The notes: generated by a model not told the origin, from the sequence alone. A stretch of DNA of 38,690 nt from Akkermansia sp. (GCA_017435365.1 JAFSFD010000020.1:1-38690), one strand, 5' to 3'. Positions 23,301 through 32,331 are shown, numbered from the stretch's first letter. Program-made: numbers and translations.

Positions 23301-26046
23301 GTTTCAGATTCAGCTGCTGCTCACGCCCCAGCACCTTATTCGTGCGGGCATCGAAAAGCTTCACCCGGCCATTCGCGTTGCGCACATAGAAATCAGCAGG
23401 GTATACGGGCTTGCACACCCCGGGTATCCGCACATATTCTTCGCGGTCGTTCACCACACTGCCGCGCACGCAGATGTCGCGGCGCTCCCTGAGCGGTTCC
23501 TTCAGCTCCCGGGTGAGGCTGGCCTTGCCCTCAGCATCAAGCTTGAGCTCAACCTGCTCGTTTTCCAGATTAAGGAAACAATCTGCCCCCGCCAGCGGCA
23601 CCCCGCTGTAATCCACGGCTGAAACACGCACAGTGTAACTCTGCGGAGCCACAGGATTCACCTCCAGCTCCATAGCTGCCTTGAACGCATCCCGGCGGAA
23701 TACCTGGCAATTGGCAGAAATCCACTGATGGAACCTGCCGCACTCCACGCCGATGGAGTAGAAGCCGGTCACATCGTCCTCGCCCTTCGGCAGCTGGAAC
23801 TGAGCCTCAAAAGCGCCGAACTCTCCCAGCGAAACCTCGCGGGTCTGCAGTTCTTCCCCACTCGGCGAGCGGAAAATGAGTTTTGCCTTCTTCTGAGCCG
23901 GGATGGCGCAGCTGCCATCGGCCAGCTTGTGGCGCAGAATACCGCGCACATTGATGGTATCGCCGGGGCGGTACAAGGGGCGGTCCAGCACCAGCATGGT
24001 GGATTGCCCACGCCCCCGGGAACCGGCACTGCGTCTCTTGCCGTGCCACAGATTGAGCAGCACGGAGTCCTCCCCGCTGCGCACTTCCACCAGACCATTG
24101 ATGGCAGAATCCTCCGGCAACCAGGCAATGCCGTTCTGCACAGTCAGCTGGCACCGGGCACCGGACTTGTCACTGTAAGTCACCGTGCCGGACTCCACCG
24201 GGGAGCCGTCCGAAAAGCGATTCACCAGGATGGCGGCATCGCCCACAGCCACATTCAAATCCGTAACCTGCACCACCACATCCTGCTGCGAATCCAGCGA
24301 TTCAGCAGGTTTCCTGTGCAGCTGCAGCGCACTCCGCACCCCGGCATTTGCTACAGGCTGCAAGCGCAGCAGATACGTGCCGGGAGCCACAGGGCCGCCG
24401 ATAGCAGAATCGAGCGGGAGCACGGCCTCACCGCTCTGCAGCAGGCCACCGGCTCCGGCGGGATGCTGCATTCCGGGCAAGGGTGTGGCTCCCGCCAGCA
24501 CCTCAGCGCTGCGTGCTGCTCTTTCTTTTTCTTCATCGCGCAGACGAATCAGCTGGTTAACATCCTGTGACCTGGCACTATTGTTCACCTCCAGACCGAG
24601 CTCACGGCGGGCATCCAGCATATCACAATCCAGTTGCCGGGCCAGCACCCGGGCAGAATTGCTCAGGCGCCCCTCCACGGCCAGAGCCCGCTTATCTTCC
24701 GCTACGCGCCAGGCACTCACCTTCACGGAATCCAGGTTCGTATACGGCAGGCGCAGGTTATGGTCACCTTTCAGGGGTACTTGCACGGCCTCGCCATATT
24801 GCAGCACGGGCCAGGCGGGGTTCAGCGCAATGCGGTGGCGGTGCTCCGCGGCCAGTCCCCAGCCCAGAGCCGACTTGGTATCACCCGGCAGCACCACATC
24901 CAGTACTGCCGGCACCGGGGCACTCACCTCCACAAAGAAACCGAGCGCCAGCCCCTTCGGGGTATAGGAAAAATCGCCACCCGGGCGTACCCAGTGCGGG
25001 CCAACCATGGGCAATTCCTGAGCCCCGGCGTAGCGGAACTCCAAGCGCTGGCCATTCAGCATCAGCTGTTTTTTACCATCCCCGGTTCTTGCCGCCACCT
25101 GCTCACCCACCGCCAGCTGCATGCGGTCAAACAGCCCCGGCAGCTCTGCTGCCTTCATAGGTTCGCTGAAAAAGACACGCAGACGGCAGGTCTTGTTTTC
25201 ATGCAACACCCACTCCACTCCAGAGCCCAGCTCTGCTTTCGGCACCAACTCACAGACAGGATCCGCCGTGGCAAAGCCCTGCGCCTTCTCCGGCAGGAGA
25301 AGCAGGTGCCATTCCTTCTCCGGCTCCAGCGGACTTACCGGGCGCACGACCACATGCCCCGGCAGCGGGGTATCGGGGGTGAGTTTTTTCCACACGTCTT
25401 CGCCGCGATTCTCCAGGATGCGCAGTGTATTCAGAGTCACGCCGTGCTTCAGGCATGCCGGCTCGAGCGTCGTCTCCACTGTCGTGCTGTAACGGACTTC
25501 CTCGAGCTCTTCATCCCAGTGGGCCTCCCGGAATACAAAGCGTAAGCCGCAATCGGGCGAGAGCCCGCGGCTTTCACGGGTCAGGTGGTGATTAGCGCTC
25601 ACCACAACGCCCACTCCCTTGTCATCCATGAAATCCTTTCCGCTCAGGGTATCATCCGGGCAGAAAAAAACACGTTCCTGCTGCGGCGCCTCTGCCCCGC
25701 CCAGATATGTTGTGCCGGGATTCAGGCGGAACCTGTATTCCGTGGCGCAGGAAGTGCCCACCGGGAAACTGATACGCAAGGTATCCTGGTCGCGCCACAC
25801 GCCGGTGGGCTTGAACTGAGCATCGCCGGTGATAGTGAAGATATCGCGCCCGAGGTCCTTGTCACTCAGACCGGAGGTATCGTCGTAGTAGCCATTGTGC
25901 ACAGCAGTCTGACTCACCAGTGGTTCCGGGAACTTGAACTCCACGATCTGCTCATAACGGTCAGGGCGTAGTTTCGGCCATTCAGCCGAATGGGCAGGAA
26001 ACAGGGCGGCAGCGCAGCCCAGCAGCAGGATGGGAAGATGTTTCAT
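20326..26046 (-). CDS. Bacterial alpha-2-macroglobulin, copy 1 (distal gene)
   Basis: 1906 residues, the normal size for bacterial A2Ms. The N terminus MKHLPILLLGCAAALFPAHS is a signal peptide. Cleavage after HSA is likely; LLGC could be a weak lipobox. A chain of macroglobulin domains fills the first 1200 residues (LVLDRPLYRPGDTINVRGIL is the standard MG-domain entry). The bait-like segment at about 1212-1280 is Ala/Met/Asp-rich. It is followed by the ANA-type block LRTDFAPVAVWKGALRADAD and LPDTLTTYRVFAVALDKGG. The thioester motif GCTEQ lies at about residue 1496 in the alpha-helical TED. A C-terminal MG10-type domain has VVRVTLTCAKVADELKYLVL. The protein should trap proteases covalently at the envelope. 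It starts 22 nt after copy 2, so it is the second gene of an operon. No pbpC gene is adjacent. Confidence 0.93.
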   Translation of the reverse strand: MKHLPILLLGCAAALFPAHSAEWPKLRPDRYEQIVEFKFPEPLVSQTAVHNGYYDDTSGLSDKDLGRDIFTITGDAQFKPTGVWRDQDTLRISFPVGTSCATEYRFRLNPGTTYLGGAEAPQQERVFFCPDDTLSGKDFMDDKGVGVVVSANHHLTRESRGLSPDCGLRFVFREAHWDEELEEVRYSTTVETTLEPACLKHGVTLNTLRILENRGEDVWKKLTPDTPLPGHVVVRPVSPLEPEKEWHLLLLPEKAQGFATADPVCELVPKAELGSGVEWVLHENKTCRLRVFFSEPMKAAELPGLFDRMQLAVGEQVAARTGDGKKQLMLNGQRLEFRYAGAQELPMVGPHWVRPGGDFSYTPKGLALGFFVEVSAPVPAVLDVVLPGDTKSALGWGLAAEHRHRIALNPAWPVLQYGEAVQVPLKGDHNLRLPYTNLDSVKVSAWRVAEDKRALAVEGRLSNSARVLARQLDCDMLDARRELGLEVNNSARSQDVNQLIRLRDEEKERAARSAEVLAGATPLPGMQHPAGAGGLLQSGEAVLPLDSAIGGPVAPGTYLLRLQPVANAGVRSALQLHRKPAESLDSQQDVVVQVTDLNVAVGDAAILVNRFSDGSPVESGTVTYSDKSGARCQLTVQNGIAWLPEDSAINGLVEVRSGEDSVLLNLWHGKRRSAGSRGRGQSTMLVLDRPLYRPGDTINVRGILRHKLADGSCAIPAQKKAKLIFRSPSGEELQTREVSLGEFGAFEAQFQLPKGEDDVTGFYSIGVECGRFHQWISANCQVFRRDAFKAAMELEVNPVAPQSYTVRVSAVDYSGVPLAGADCFLNLENEQVELKLDAEGKASLTRELKEPLRERRDICVRGSVVNDREEYVRIPGVCKPVYPADFYVRNANGRVKLFDARTNKVLGREQQLNLKLIQHKREPIVGDNGLGKMEDRKVELWGGSMTVPANCELGLPLPFDAREKYPDADAWVISARDAEGRESTTTHPLWFFRPRAESPELKLEHKSGELELRCELPMAAQAHLFIGCAQKLRHLVLPVQAGIQTHRVPLQAGEEGTVSATLVLPSADTQNAPLVCHGECFVPISKYHLDVELNLPQQVCRPAETVTLSGRVLADGQPADAEVTLYAVDAGMLSVGLYEKPDPESFFCRGGSRRFSLTGAGAPYRRQRLVGEPGLMPGIWRGDLVGKGYSLTPASYGVYSVVCSAADGARLNRAATYYSKKASAEPVAVQEVAMDAMMDAATEEGIDIDVGIGLDAAPAPMAMGAGPGKVAGGSEMTAPRLRTDFAPVAVWKGALRADADGRFSTEVKLPDTLTTYRVFAVALDKGGKRFGSASGEFTVAQPVMLTPGTPLFMSLGDELRLPLSIVNNTDEAGTWTVTLEGAAAPQQITLAAHGQETLYFPFKAASEGEQKLRWTALGKPGSDAVQGEFEVRFPAPVLKEVHRLAISAGDSVQSLAGLLGTDVASATRGRVELQVSANPLLHLAGAADFLLTYPYGCTEQRASALIPWLLYDHLAPFCPLMAGTSPEEVKNTVKEIIAELLNRQCKDGGLAYWAGQRESCLWASAHAACVLKLAQEQGYEVPEEKLENLLQFLWKADTSELSAMAKFCLARTRGNTEGMMSVLRKSLEKKAACLDRESRAGMQFILSLLTTPAEGDAAFRSWMRTVGRDYRHGTTQRHAWTLLALAEYLKLRKNEGGEATLVLQDGTEIKLDKGSTTVPLPWQAGQEMKTLPATLAAKEGTVYATFSVRALPSATDYPGVTECGLQLTRLYETRGADGVWRPATSFKVGDVVRVTLTCAKVADELKYLVLEDYLPACMEAINPNVPGQAAGLEPTHWSFWFDHREYLADRVRGFCTRWEGRDLLNMQYYARVKRAGTSAAPPAQAQLMYEPQVYGLSPNTRIVSEP

Positions 26047-26068
26047 AGACGTTTGGTTCCAGTTTCAA

Positions 26069-29000
26069 TCAAGGTTCACTTTTGATTCGGGCATTCGGAG
26101 AAAGACCGTAAACCTGCGGTTCATACATGAGCTGGGCCTGCGCAGGCGGGGCCATGGAAGTGCCGGCGCGCTTCACACGGGCATAGTAACGCAGGTTGAG
26201 CAGGTTCCTGTCTGCCCAGCGGGTGCAGAAGCCACGCACCCGGTCGGCCAGGTACTCGCGGTGGTCGAACCACTGGCTCCAATCCAGCTCCGGGAGCCCG
26301 ACAGCCTGACTGGGCACATTCGGGTTGATGGCCTCCATGCAGGCGGGCAGATAATCCTCCAGCACCAGGTACTTCAGCTCATCTGCCACCTTGGCACAGG
26401 TGAGCGTGACGCGCACCACATCACCCACCTTGAAACTGGAGGCAGGGCGCCACACGCCGTCTGCCGACCTGGTCTCATACAGGCGGGTGACCTGAAGCCC
26501 GCGCTCTGTCACCCCGGGGTAATCCGTGGCAGACGGCAGAGCCCGCACACGCAGCGTGGCATACACCGTGCCACCGGCAGCAGCCAGTGTGGTGGGCAGC
26601 GACCTCATCTCCTGCCCCGGCTGCCAGGGCAGTTTCACCACGGTGGCTTGCTTGCCCAGCTGCATCTGCGAGCCGTCCTGCAAGGCAAGTATGGCCGAGC
26701 CTCCCTGCTCTTTCTTGAGGTTGAGGTATTCCACCAGGGCAAAGAGCGTCCAGGAATTGCCCTGGGTGGTGCCGTGGCGATGGTCGCGGCCCACGCTGCG
26801 CATCCAGGTGCGGAAGGCCGCATCTGCCGCATCGGGGTTCTCCAGCATGCTGAGCATGAATTGCAGGCTAGACTTCGTTTCGCGCAGAATCCAGTCGCGG
26901 GATTCATCCTCTTTCAGCATTTCGCGCAGAATATCCTTCATCTGCCCGGTCTTGCCGCGGGTGCGGGCAATGGCAAAGCGCGTGCGGGCCGATTCTTTGG
27001 CAGCAGAGGTCCACCACAGGTAGCTGTAGAGCCTGTCCATGGCATCCTCGGGCACTTCGTATCCCATTTCCTGCGCCAGTTTGAACACATAGCCCACATG
27101 CGCCGTGGCCCACAGGCTGGAGTGGTTCCACCCGCCCCAGTAGGAAAGGCCTCCATCCTCGCACTGACGAGGCAACAACTCATCAATCACTTTCTGCACC
27201 ACCTTCTTCACATCCTCCGGGGGAGTCTGAGCCATCTTCGGGCAGAAGGGAGCCAGGTGTTCATACAGCAGCCAGGGAATGAGCGCCGAGGCCCGCTGCT
27301 CGGTGCAACCGTAGGGGTACGCCAGCAGGAAATCCGCCGCCCCGGCCAGATGCAGCAGCGGATTGGCCGAGGCCACCAGCTCCAGCTCGCCGCGCGTGGC
27401 GGTACCCACCTCGCTGCCCAGCAGCGTGGCCAGCTGCACCGCAGCCTCGCCCGGAGCGAGGGTGAAGCGGTGCGTTTCCTTGAGCACCGGCGCGGGGAAA
27501 CGCACGGAGAACTCGCCCTGCACCGCATCGCTGCCGGGTTTGCCAATCGCGGTCCATCGCAGCTTCTGCTCACCTTCCGCTGTGGCCTTGAAATCGAAGA
27601 AGAGCGTGCCGCTCTGGCGCGCGCCCAGCGTGATTTCCTGCGGGGCGGCTGCGCCCTCCAGCGTGACACACCAGGTGCCGGCTTCATCGGTATTGTTCAC
27701 GATGGAAAGCGGCAGGCGCAGCTCATCGCCCAGGCTCATGAAGAGCGGCGTGCCGGGCGTGAGCATCACGGGCTGCGCCACGGTAAACTCGCCCCTGGAT
27801 GAGCCGAAGCGCTTGCCGCTCCTGTCCACCGCCACGGCAATCACCTCGTAGGTGGTGAGCGTGTCCGGCAGGGTCACCTGGGTAGAGAAATGGCCACTGG
27901 CATCGGTGCGCAAAGCTCCCTTCCACACCGCCACCGGAGCAAAGTTGGTGCGCAGCCGCGGGGCCGCCCCGGGTGCATCCGGCATGGCGGCATAAAGGGG
28001 GCCTTCATCCGCGCCCTCCCTCTCTTCGGCTTCTTCATCTCCCGGGAGGACAACTGGAGCCGGAGCTACTGCACAGGCTTCCTGATATTGTTCGCCGTAA
28101 GATAAAGCATCGTCCAACATGGTCAGTATGCCCTTCCTCTTCCGGGTGATTCCCATGGCGCCACTACCGGAAATGATACCTTTTATTAAAAGCCCGCCTC
28201 TGGGGACAATACACACAGACGGAGTAAGTGAATACCCCCCGCCCACCAGATCACCGCGCCAGAATCCGGGCATAAACCGCAACGCCAAACTCCGGGCTCC
28301 GGAATCAGAGTCTGCTTCCCGATGCAGAGAGAACGAACGTGCATCACCGGTAAAGAAATAAGCCTCCGGGTCGGGGTAATCATAATGCCCTACGGAAAGC
28401 ATGCCGGCATCCACGGCATAGAGGGTCACCTCGGCCTCTGCGGGCTTGCCGTCTGCCTGTACCTGACCGGAAAGCGTAATCGTCTCTGCCGGGCGGCAGA
28501 CCTGCTGGGGCAGATTCAGCGATACCGCCAGATGATAGCGGCAAATGGGCACAAAGCAGGTCGATTCCGCACAAACAGCTTTATCCCCTGGTTTCTGCCC
28601 CGGCAGAACCAGCGTGAAGCTGAGCGTTCCTTCCTCGCCCTCCGCAAGCGGCACGCGATACGTCTGCTTGCCCGCCTGCACCGGCAGGGTCAGGTGGCGC
28701 AGCTTCTGCCCGCAACCCACCAGCACATGGGCATGCCCGGCATGCGGCAGCTCCGCCAGCAACTCAGCCGCGCCATCAAGGGCCGTGACTTTCAGCTCCG
28801 GACGGACCTCATCCCTGGTTCTGAAATTCCATGTCCGCCTCCTGGTTTCACAGCAGCGCCCGGCTGCATCACGACCGGTAGCTACCAGCCAGTCTGCCTT
28901 TCCGAGCAGGGCTTCCATTTCCTCCGGGAACGGTAATCCCAGCTCACAATTAGCCGGCACGGTAAGGCTGCCGCTCCAGAGCGCAACCTCCTGTTCCCTG

Positions 29001-31825
29001 CAATAGCCCAGACCGTTGGGGCCGGGGGTACACTGTTCCTGATTATCCACCAGCTTCAGCTGCACCGTCTGCTCACGATTCAGCAGCTTGCCTGTGCGGG
29101 AATCCATCAGCTTGATGCGCTTGCCCTCGCACTTGATCCAGAAATCGGCAGGGTAGATATCCTGCCGCAATTCCTTGATTTTCACGTATTCCTCGCGGTC
29201 GTTCACCACATCGCCACGCACCACGATATGCTGACTTTCCCGCATGGTTTCCGTCACCTCGCAGGGGATGACCGCCTTCCCCTCTGCATCCAGCGTAATT
29301 TCCTTCTGCTCACCGGAGATAACCAATTTGCAACGGGCACCGGACAGCGGGGTGCCGCTGTAATCCACCGCCGACACGCGCAGCTTGAATGACTCCGGCG
29401 CCACCGGGTCGATATCCAGCTTGCGCTCAACCTTGAACGCATCGCGCCGGAACACCTCGCAGCGCACCGCTGCGCTTTCGCGGAAATAACCGCATTTCAC
29501 CTGCACTTCATACCTGCCGGTCACGTCATCCTCACCGGTCGGCAGCGTAAATGTGGTCTCGAAGGCACCGAAATCCCCGAGCGGCAGCTCGCGGCTTTCC
29601 AATTCCTCGCCATTCGGGTGGAGCAGTTTTACGCTCACGGTCTTTTCCTCAGGAAGGGCAGCGCTGCCGTCCGTCTGCAACCTGCGCAGCACCCCACGCA
29701 CATGCACCTCATCACCCGGGCGGTAGAGGGGGCGGTCCAGCACCAGCAGGGCGGATGCCTTTTCCGAAGACAGCGCAGGGTCATCAAACTCACGCCGGGT
29801 GCTGAACGGAGCCCGCACCAGCACCACATCGGCCCCGGAGCGCACCCAGACTTTGACACCGCCATGCCAATCCTGCGGCAGCCAGACGATACCGTTGCGG
29901 ATATCAAGCTGCCGGGGCTTATCCTCGCTATCAAGCCAGGAAATGGTGCCCTCCGCCACCGGGCGGCCATCCGAATAGTGATTCACCAGGATGGCGTCCT
30001 CACCGAAGCTCACGTTCAAATCGGTCACCTGCACCACCACATCGCGCCGGGAATCGAGAGATTCCTCCGCGCGTTTCAGCTGCCGGAGCGCATCGCGAAC
30101 TTGCGGATTGGCCTCAGACTCAAGCCGCAGCAGGTACATGCCGGGCAGCGGCTCGCGGCCTATGGCATCATCGAGCCGCAGCACGGCTTCGCCACTCTGC
30201 AACATGCCATCGGAAAGCGCCGGAACCCGGCAACCCGGGAAAGGAGTGGCATTCTTCAACACCATGCGGCTTCGCGCAGCTGCCCACTTCTCCGACTTGC
30301 GGGCAGCAGACAGACGCTCATCAGCCGCTTCCTCAGCCTCAGAATCTTCCATCCCCCGCCTGTAGCGGGATTTCACCATATCATACCGCAGCTTACTCTC
30401 GGCCACGCCGGAAGTATCGTGCAGTTCATGCCGGAAAGCAGAAGCCGTCATGTCATGCGCCAGGCGCCAGGCCTGCACCTGCACACCGCTCACATTAGCC
30501 GCAGGAATGCGCAGACGGCGCTCTCCCTTCAGCGGCACAATCACATCTGATTCCGGCAGAAGCCGGGGCCAGGCAGGATTCAGCGCAATGCGGTGGCGGT
30601 GCTCACCGGCCACCTTGAAGCCGAGATGCGACTGCGTATCCGCCGGCAGCACCACATCCAGCAGAGCCGGAGCCGTGGCAGATACCTCCACCACAAAGCC
30701 CATGCACTGCCCCTGCGGCACATAGCCCAGGAAAGCAGATTCTTCCTCCTCGTCATCATCATCATAGCGGCAACCCTGCTGCACCGGCTCCATCTCCAGC
30801 ACCCCGGCATAGCGGAACTCCAGGGTCCCGGTCTCCAGTTTGAGACGCTTTTTCCCGGTTCCGGCAGATTCAGCGGCATTGGTTCCCACCGCCAGCTGCA
30901 TGCGGTCGAAAAGCGCCGGCATATCTACCGTGGACATGGGGTTGCTGAATCGCACTTCCAGCCGGTATCCCTTGTCAGCATCGGTCAGCCATTTCACGCC
31001 GGTGCCCAGCTCAGGCAACGGGTTCACCTCGGTGCACACGGGAAAATCTCCGCGGAACCCCTGTCCCTCCTTCGGCTGAACCAGCAGGTGCCACTCATCA
31101 TCTGCCGACAGGGGTTTCACCGGGCGCACCACCACATGCCCCGGCAGCGGACTGTCTTCCCTCAGCTTGCTCCATACCTCCCTGCCCCGCTGCTGCAGCT
31201 GCCCCAGCGATGCACCGGTAATCCCCTGCTTCAGGTATGCGGGTTCCACCGTGGCCTCAACGCGCCCCACGTAATAGGTATTCCCCGTCCAGAAGCTCGA
31301 CTTTGCCTTTCGGAACACAAAGCGCAACGGGGTGGACGGCGAAAACTCCATGCTTTCCTTCGTACGATACTGCTGCGGGCACACCACAACCCCCAGCCCC
31401 CGGGCATCCATGAAGGATTTGCCCTCCAATTTATCAGCCGGACAGCGGAACTTCACCGGCTCCGTCGGCACAGGCTCACCGCCCAGGTAGGTGGTGCCGG
31501 GCTTTATCCGGAAGGTATACTCCGTGGCGCAGGAGGTGCCTTTCGGGAAACTGATGCAAAGTTCATCCTGGTCCGTCCACCGGGCGATGGGTTTGTGCTT
31601 ATCATCCCCGGTAATGGTAAACAGATGCCGCCCCAGGTCTTCATCACTGTAGTTGTATCCGTCATATCCCCTTCCATTGCCCACCACGGTCATGCTGACC
31701 AGCGGCTGGGGGTATGTCAGCTCCACACTCCGGTGGCCTTCGAACACACTCGGCACCTCATCCCCCGCCGCCACAGGCAGCACAGATGCCATCAGAACCT
31801 TGGAAATCAATCTCATGCGTTTCAT
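26069..31825 (-). CDS. Bacterial alpha-2-macroglobulin, copy 2 (promoter-proximal gene)
   Basis: 1918 residues, with the same domain order as its neighbour. The signal peptide (MRLISKVLMASVLPVAAG) has no lipobox, so a periplasmic or secreted form is expected. LLVLDRPLYRPGDEVHVRGV opens the central MG domain. The bait-like segment at about 1210-1290 is acidic (GDEEAEEREGADEG) and unrelated to that of copy 1. LRTNFAPVAVWKGALRTDAS follows, and the thioester GCTEQ lies at about residue 1506. The C-terminal third is close to copy 1, down to long stretches of identical DNA. In A2Ms, cleavage of the bait exposes the Cys-Gln thioester, which then captures the protease. AGAGAGG lies 9 nt before the ATG, and the promoter is just upstream. 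Confidence 0.93.
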   Translation of the reverse strand: MKRMRLISKVLMASVLPVAAGDEVPSVFEGHRSVELTYPQPLVSMTVVGNGRGYDGYNYSDEDLGRHLFTITGDDKHKPIARWTDQDELCISFPKGTSCATEYTFRIKPGTTYLGGEPVPTEPVKFRCPADKLEGKSFMDARGLGVVVCPQQYRTKESMEFSPSTPLRFVFRKAKSSFWTGNTYYVGRVEATVEPAYLKQGITGASLGQLQQRGREVWSKLREDSPLPGHVVVRPVKPLSADDEWHLLVQPKEGQGFRGDFPVCTEVNPLPELGTGVKWLTDADKGYRLEVRFSNPMSTVDMPALFDRMQLAVGTNAAESAGTGKKRLKLETGTLEFRYAGVLEMEPVQQGCRYDDDDEEEESAFLGYVPQGQCMGFVVEVSATAPALLDVVLPADTQSHLGFKVAGEHRHRIALNPAWPRLLPESDVIVPLKGERRLRIPAANVSGVQVQAWRLAHDMTASAFRHELHDTSGVAESKLRYDMVKSRYRRGMEDSEAEEAADERLSAARKSEKWAAARSRMVLKNATPFPGCRVPALSDGMLQSGEAVLRLDDAIGREPLPGMYLLRLESEANPQVRDALRQLKRAEESLDSRRDVVVQVTDLNVSFGEDAILVNHYSDGRPVAEGTISWLDSEDKPRQLDIRNGIVWLPQDWHGGVKVWVRSGADVVLVRAPFSTRREFDDPALSSEKASALLVLDRPLYRPGDEVHVRGVLRRLQTDGSAALPEEKTVSVKLLHPNGEELESRELPLGDFGAFETTFTLPTGEDDVTGRYEVQVKCGYFRESAAVRCEVFRRDAFKVERKLDIDPVAPESFKLRVSAVDYSGTPLSGARCKLVISGEQKEITLDAEGKAVIPCEVTETMRESQHIVVRGDVVNDREEYVKIKELRQDIYPADFWIKCEGKRIKLMDSRTGKLLNREQTVQLKLVDNQEQCTPGPNGLGYCREQEVALWSGSLTVPANCELGLPFPEEMEALLGKADWLVATGRDAAGRCCETRRRTWNFRTRDEVRPELKVTALDGAAELLAELPHAGHAHVLVGCGQKLRHLTLPVQAGKQTYRVPLAEGEEGTLSFTLVLPGQKPGDKAVCAESTCFVPICRYHLAVSLNLPQQVCRPAETITLSGQVQADGKPAEAEVTLYAVDAGMLSVGHYDYPDPEAYFFTGDARSFSLHREADSDSGARSLALRFMPGFWRGDLVGGGYSLTPSVCIVPRGGLLIKGIISGSGAMGITRKRKGILTMLDDALSYGEQYQEACAVAPAPVVLPGDEEAEEREGADEGPLYAAMPDAPGAAPRLRTNFAPVAVWKGALRTDASGHFSTQVTLPDTLTTYEVIAVAVDRSGKRFGSSRGEFTVAQPVMLTPGTPLFMSLGDELRLPLSIVNNTDEAGTWCVTLEGAAAPQEITLGARQSGTLFFDFKATAEGEQKLRWTAIGKPGSDAVQGEFSVRFPAPVLKETHRFTLAPGEAAVQLATLLGSEVGTATRGELELVASANPLLHLAGAADFLLAYPYGCTEQRASALIPWLLYEHLAPFCPKMAQTPPEDVKKVVQKVIDELLPRQCEDGGLSYWGGWNHSSLWATAHVGYVFKLAQEMGYEVPEDAMDRLYSYLWWTSAAKESARTRFAIARTRGKTGQMKDILREMLKEDESRDWILRETKSSLQFMLSMLENPDAADAAFRTWMRSVGRDHRHGTTQGNSWTLFALVEYLNLKKEQGGSAILALQDGSQMQLGKQATVVKLPWQPGQEMRSLPTTLAAAGGTVYATLRVRALPSATDYPGVTERGLQVTRLYETRSADGVWRPASSFKVGDVVRVTLTCAKVADELKYLVLEDYLPACMEAINPNVPSQAVGLPELDWSQWFDHREYLADRVRGFCTRWADRNLLNLRYYARVKRAGTSMAPPAQAQLMYEPQVYGLSPNARIKSEP

Positions 31826-31843
31826 AGAACAATACCTCTCTGT

Positions 31844-31871
31844 ATTCTAGCACAGCAGCGTGCCAAAACAA
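31844..31871 (-). promoter_or_regulatory. Promoter and ribosome binding site of the A2M operon
   Basis: Minus strand TTGTTT (31866-31871), 16 bp, TAGAAT (31844-31849) with an extended TGC. The leader is about 12 nt and contains AGAGAGG, 9 nt before the ATG at 31825. The -35 match is weak. Confidence 0.5.
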
Positions 31872-32001
31872 GCAAATTGTACGTTTTTCCGCCCCGACTC
31901 CCTCGAATTCCATCCATCCGGGCCTCGGCCCCCCCAAACACTGAAAAAGGCAGAAAAAAACAGATTTTTCCACCGAAAACGCATTTTGTGCAAAAAAAGG
32001 C

Positions 32002-32029
32002 TTGCGTCCGGCGCGGAGATGAGTATAAT
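32002..32029 (+). promoter_or_regulatory. Promoter of the tRNA-Gly cluster
   Basis: TTGCGT (32002-32007), 16 bp, perfect TATAAT (32024-32029), followed by a GC-rich discriminator (AGCCCCGC), as is usual for stable-RNA promoters under growth-rate control. Confidence 0.75.
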
Positions 32030-32080
32030 AGCCCCGCTTCCACGCAACACCCGGAAACGGGGATGCGGAATAAGCAAAAA

Positions 32081-32152
32081 GCGGATGTAGCTCAGTGGTA
32101 GAGCGCAACCTTGCCAAGGTTGATGTCGTGGGTTCGAATCCCATCATCCGCT
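32081..32152 (+). tRNA. tRNA-Gly(GCC), copy 1
   Basis: 72 nt cloverleaf. The acceptor GCGGATG/CATCCGC, D stem GCTC/GAGC, anticodon stem CAACC/GGTTG with loop TTGCCAA (anticodon GCC), T stem GTGGG/CCCAT region and TTCGAAT loop are all present. The discriminator is T and CCA is not encoded. It reads GGC and GGU codons. Confidence 0.96.
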
Positions 32153-32169
32153 CTCCAACAGAAAAACAC

Positions 32170-32241
32170 GCGGATGTAGCTCAGTGGTAGAGCGCAACCT
32201 TGCCAAGGTTGATGTCGTGGGTTCGAATCCCATCATCCGCT
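32170..32241 (+). tRNA. tRNA-Gly(GCC), copy 2
   Basis: Identical in sequence to copy 1, 17 nt downstream of it and in the same orientation, presumably on the same precursor transcript. Confidence 0.96.
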
Positions 32242-32259
32242 CTCAAACAGATAAACATC

Positions 32260-32331
32260 GCGGATGTAGCTCAGTGGTAGAGCGCAACCTTGCCAAGGTT
32301 GATGTCGTGGGTTCGAATCCCATCATCCGCT
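32260..32331 (+). tRNA. tRNA-Gly(GCC), copy 3
   Basis: Identical to copies 1 and 2, with an 18-nt spacer similar to the first spacer. It is followed by an intrinsic terminator. Confidence 0.96.

Noticed and set aside
26030..27802. 590-residue open frame antisense to A2M copy 2
   Set aside because: It is a mirror of strongly biased GC-rich coding DNA on the other strand; the A2M frame has full domain support, and a similar antisense frame appears under copy 1.
32081..32331. CRISPR-like array (three long direct repeats with short spacers)
   Set aside because: The 72-nt units fold as perfect tRNA-Gly genes, and the spacers are nearly identical to each other and too short.
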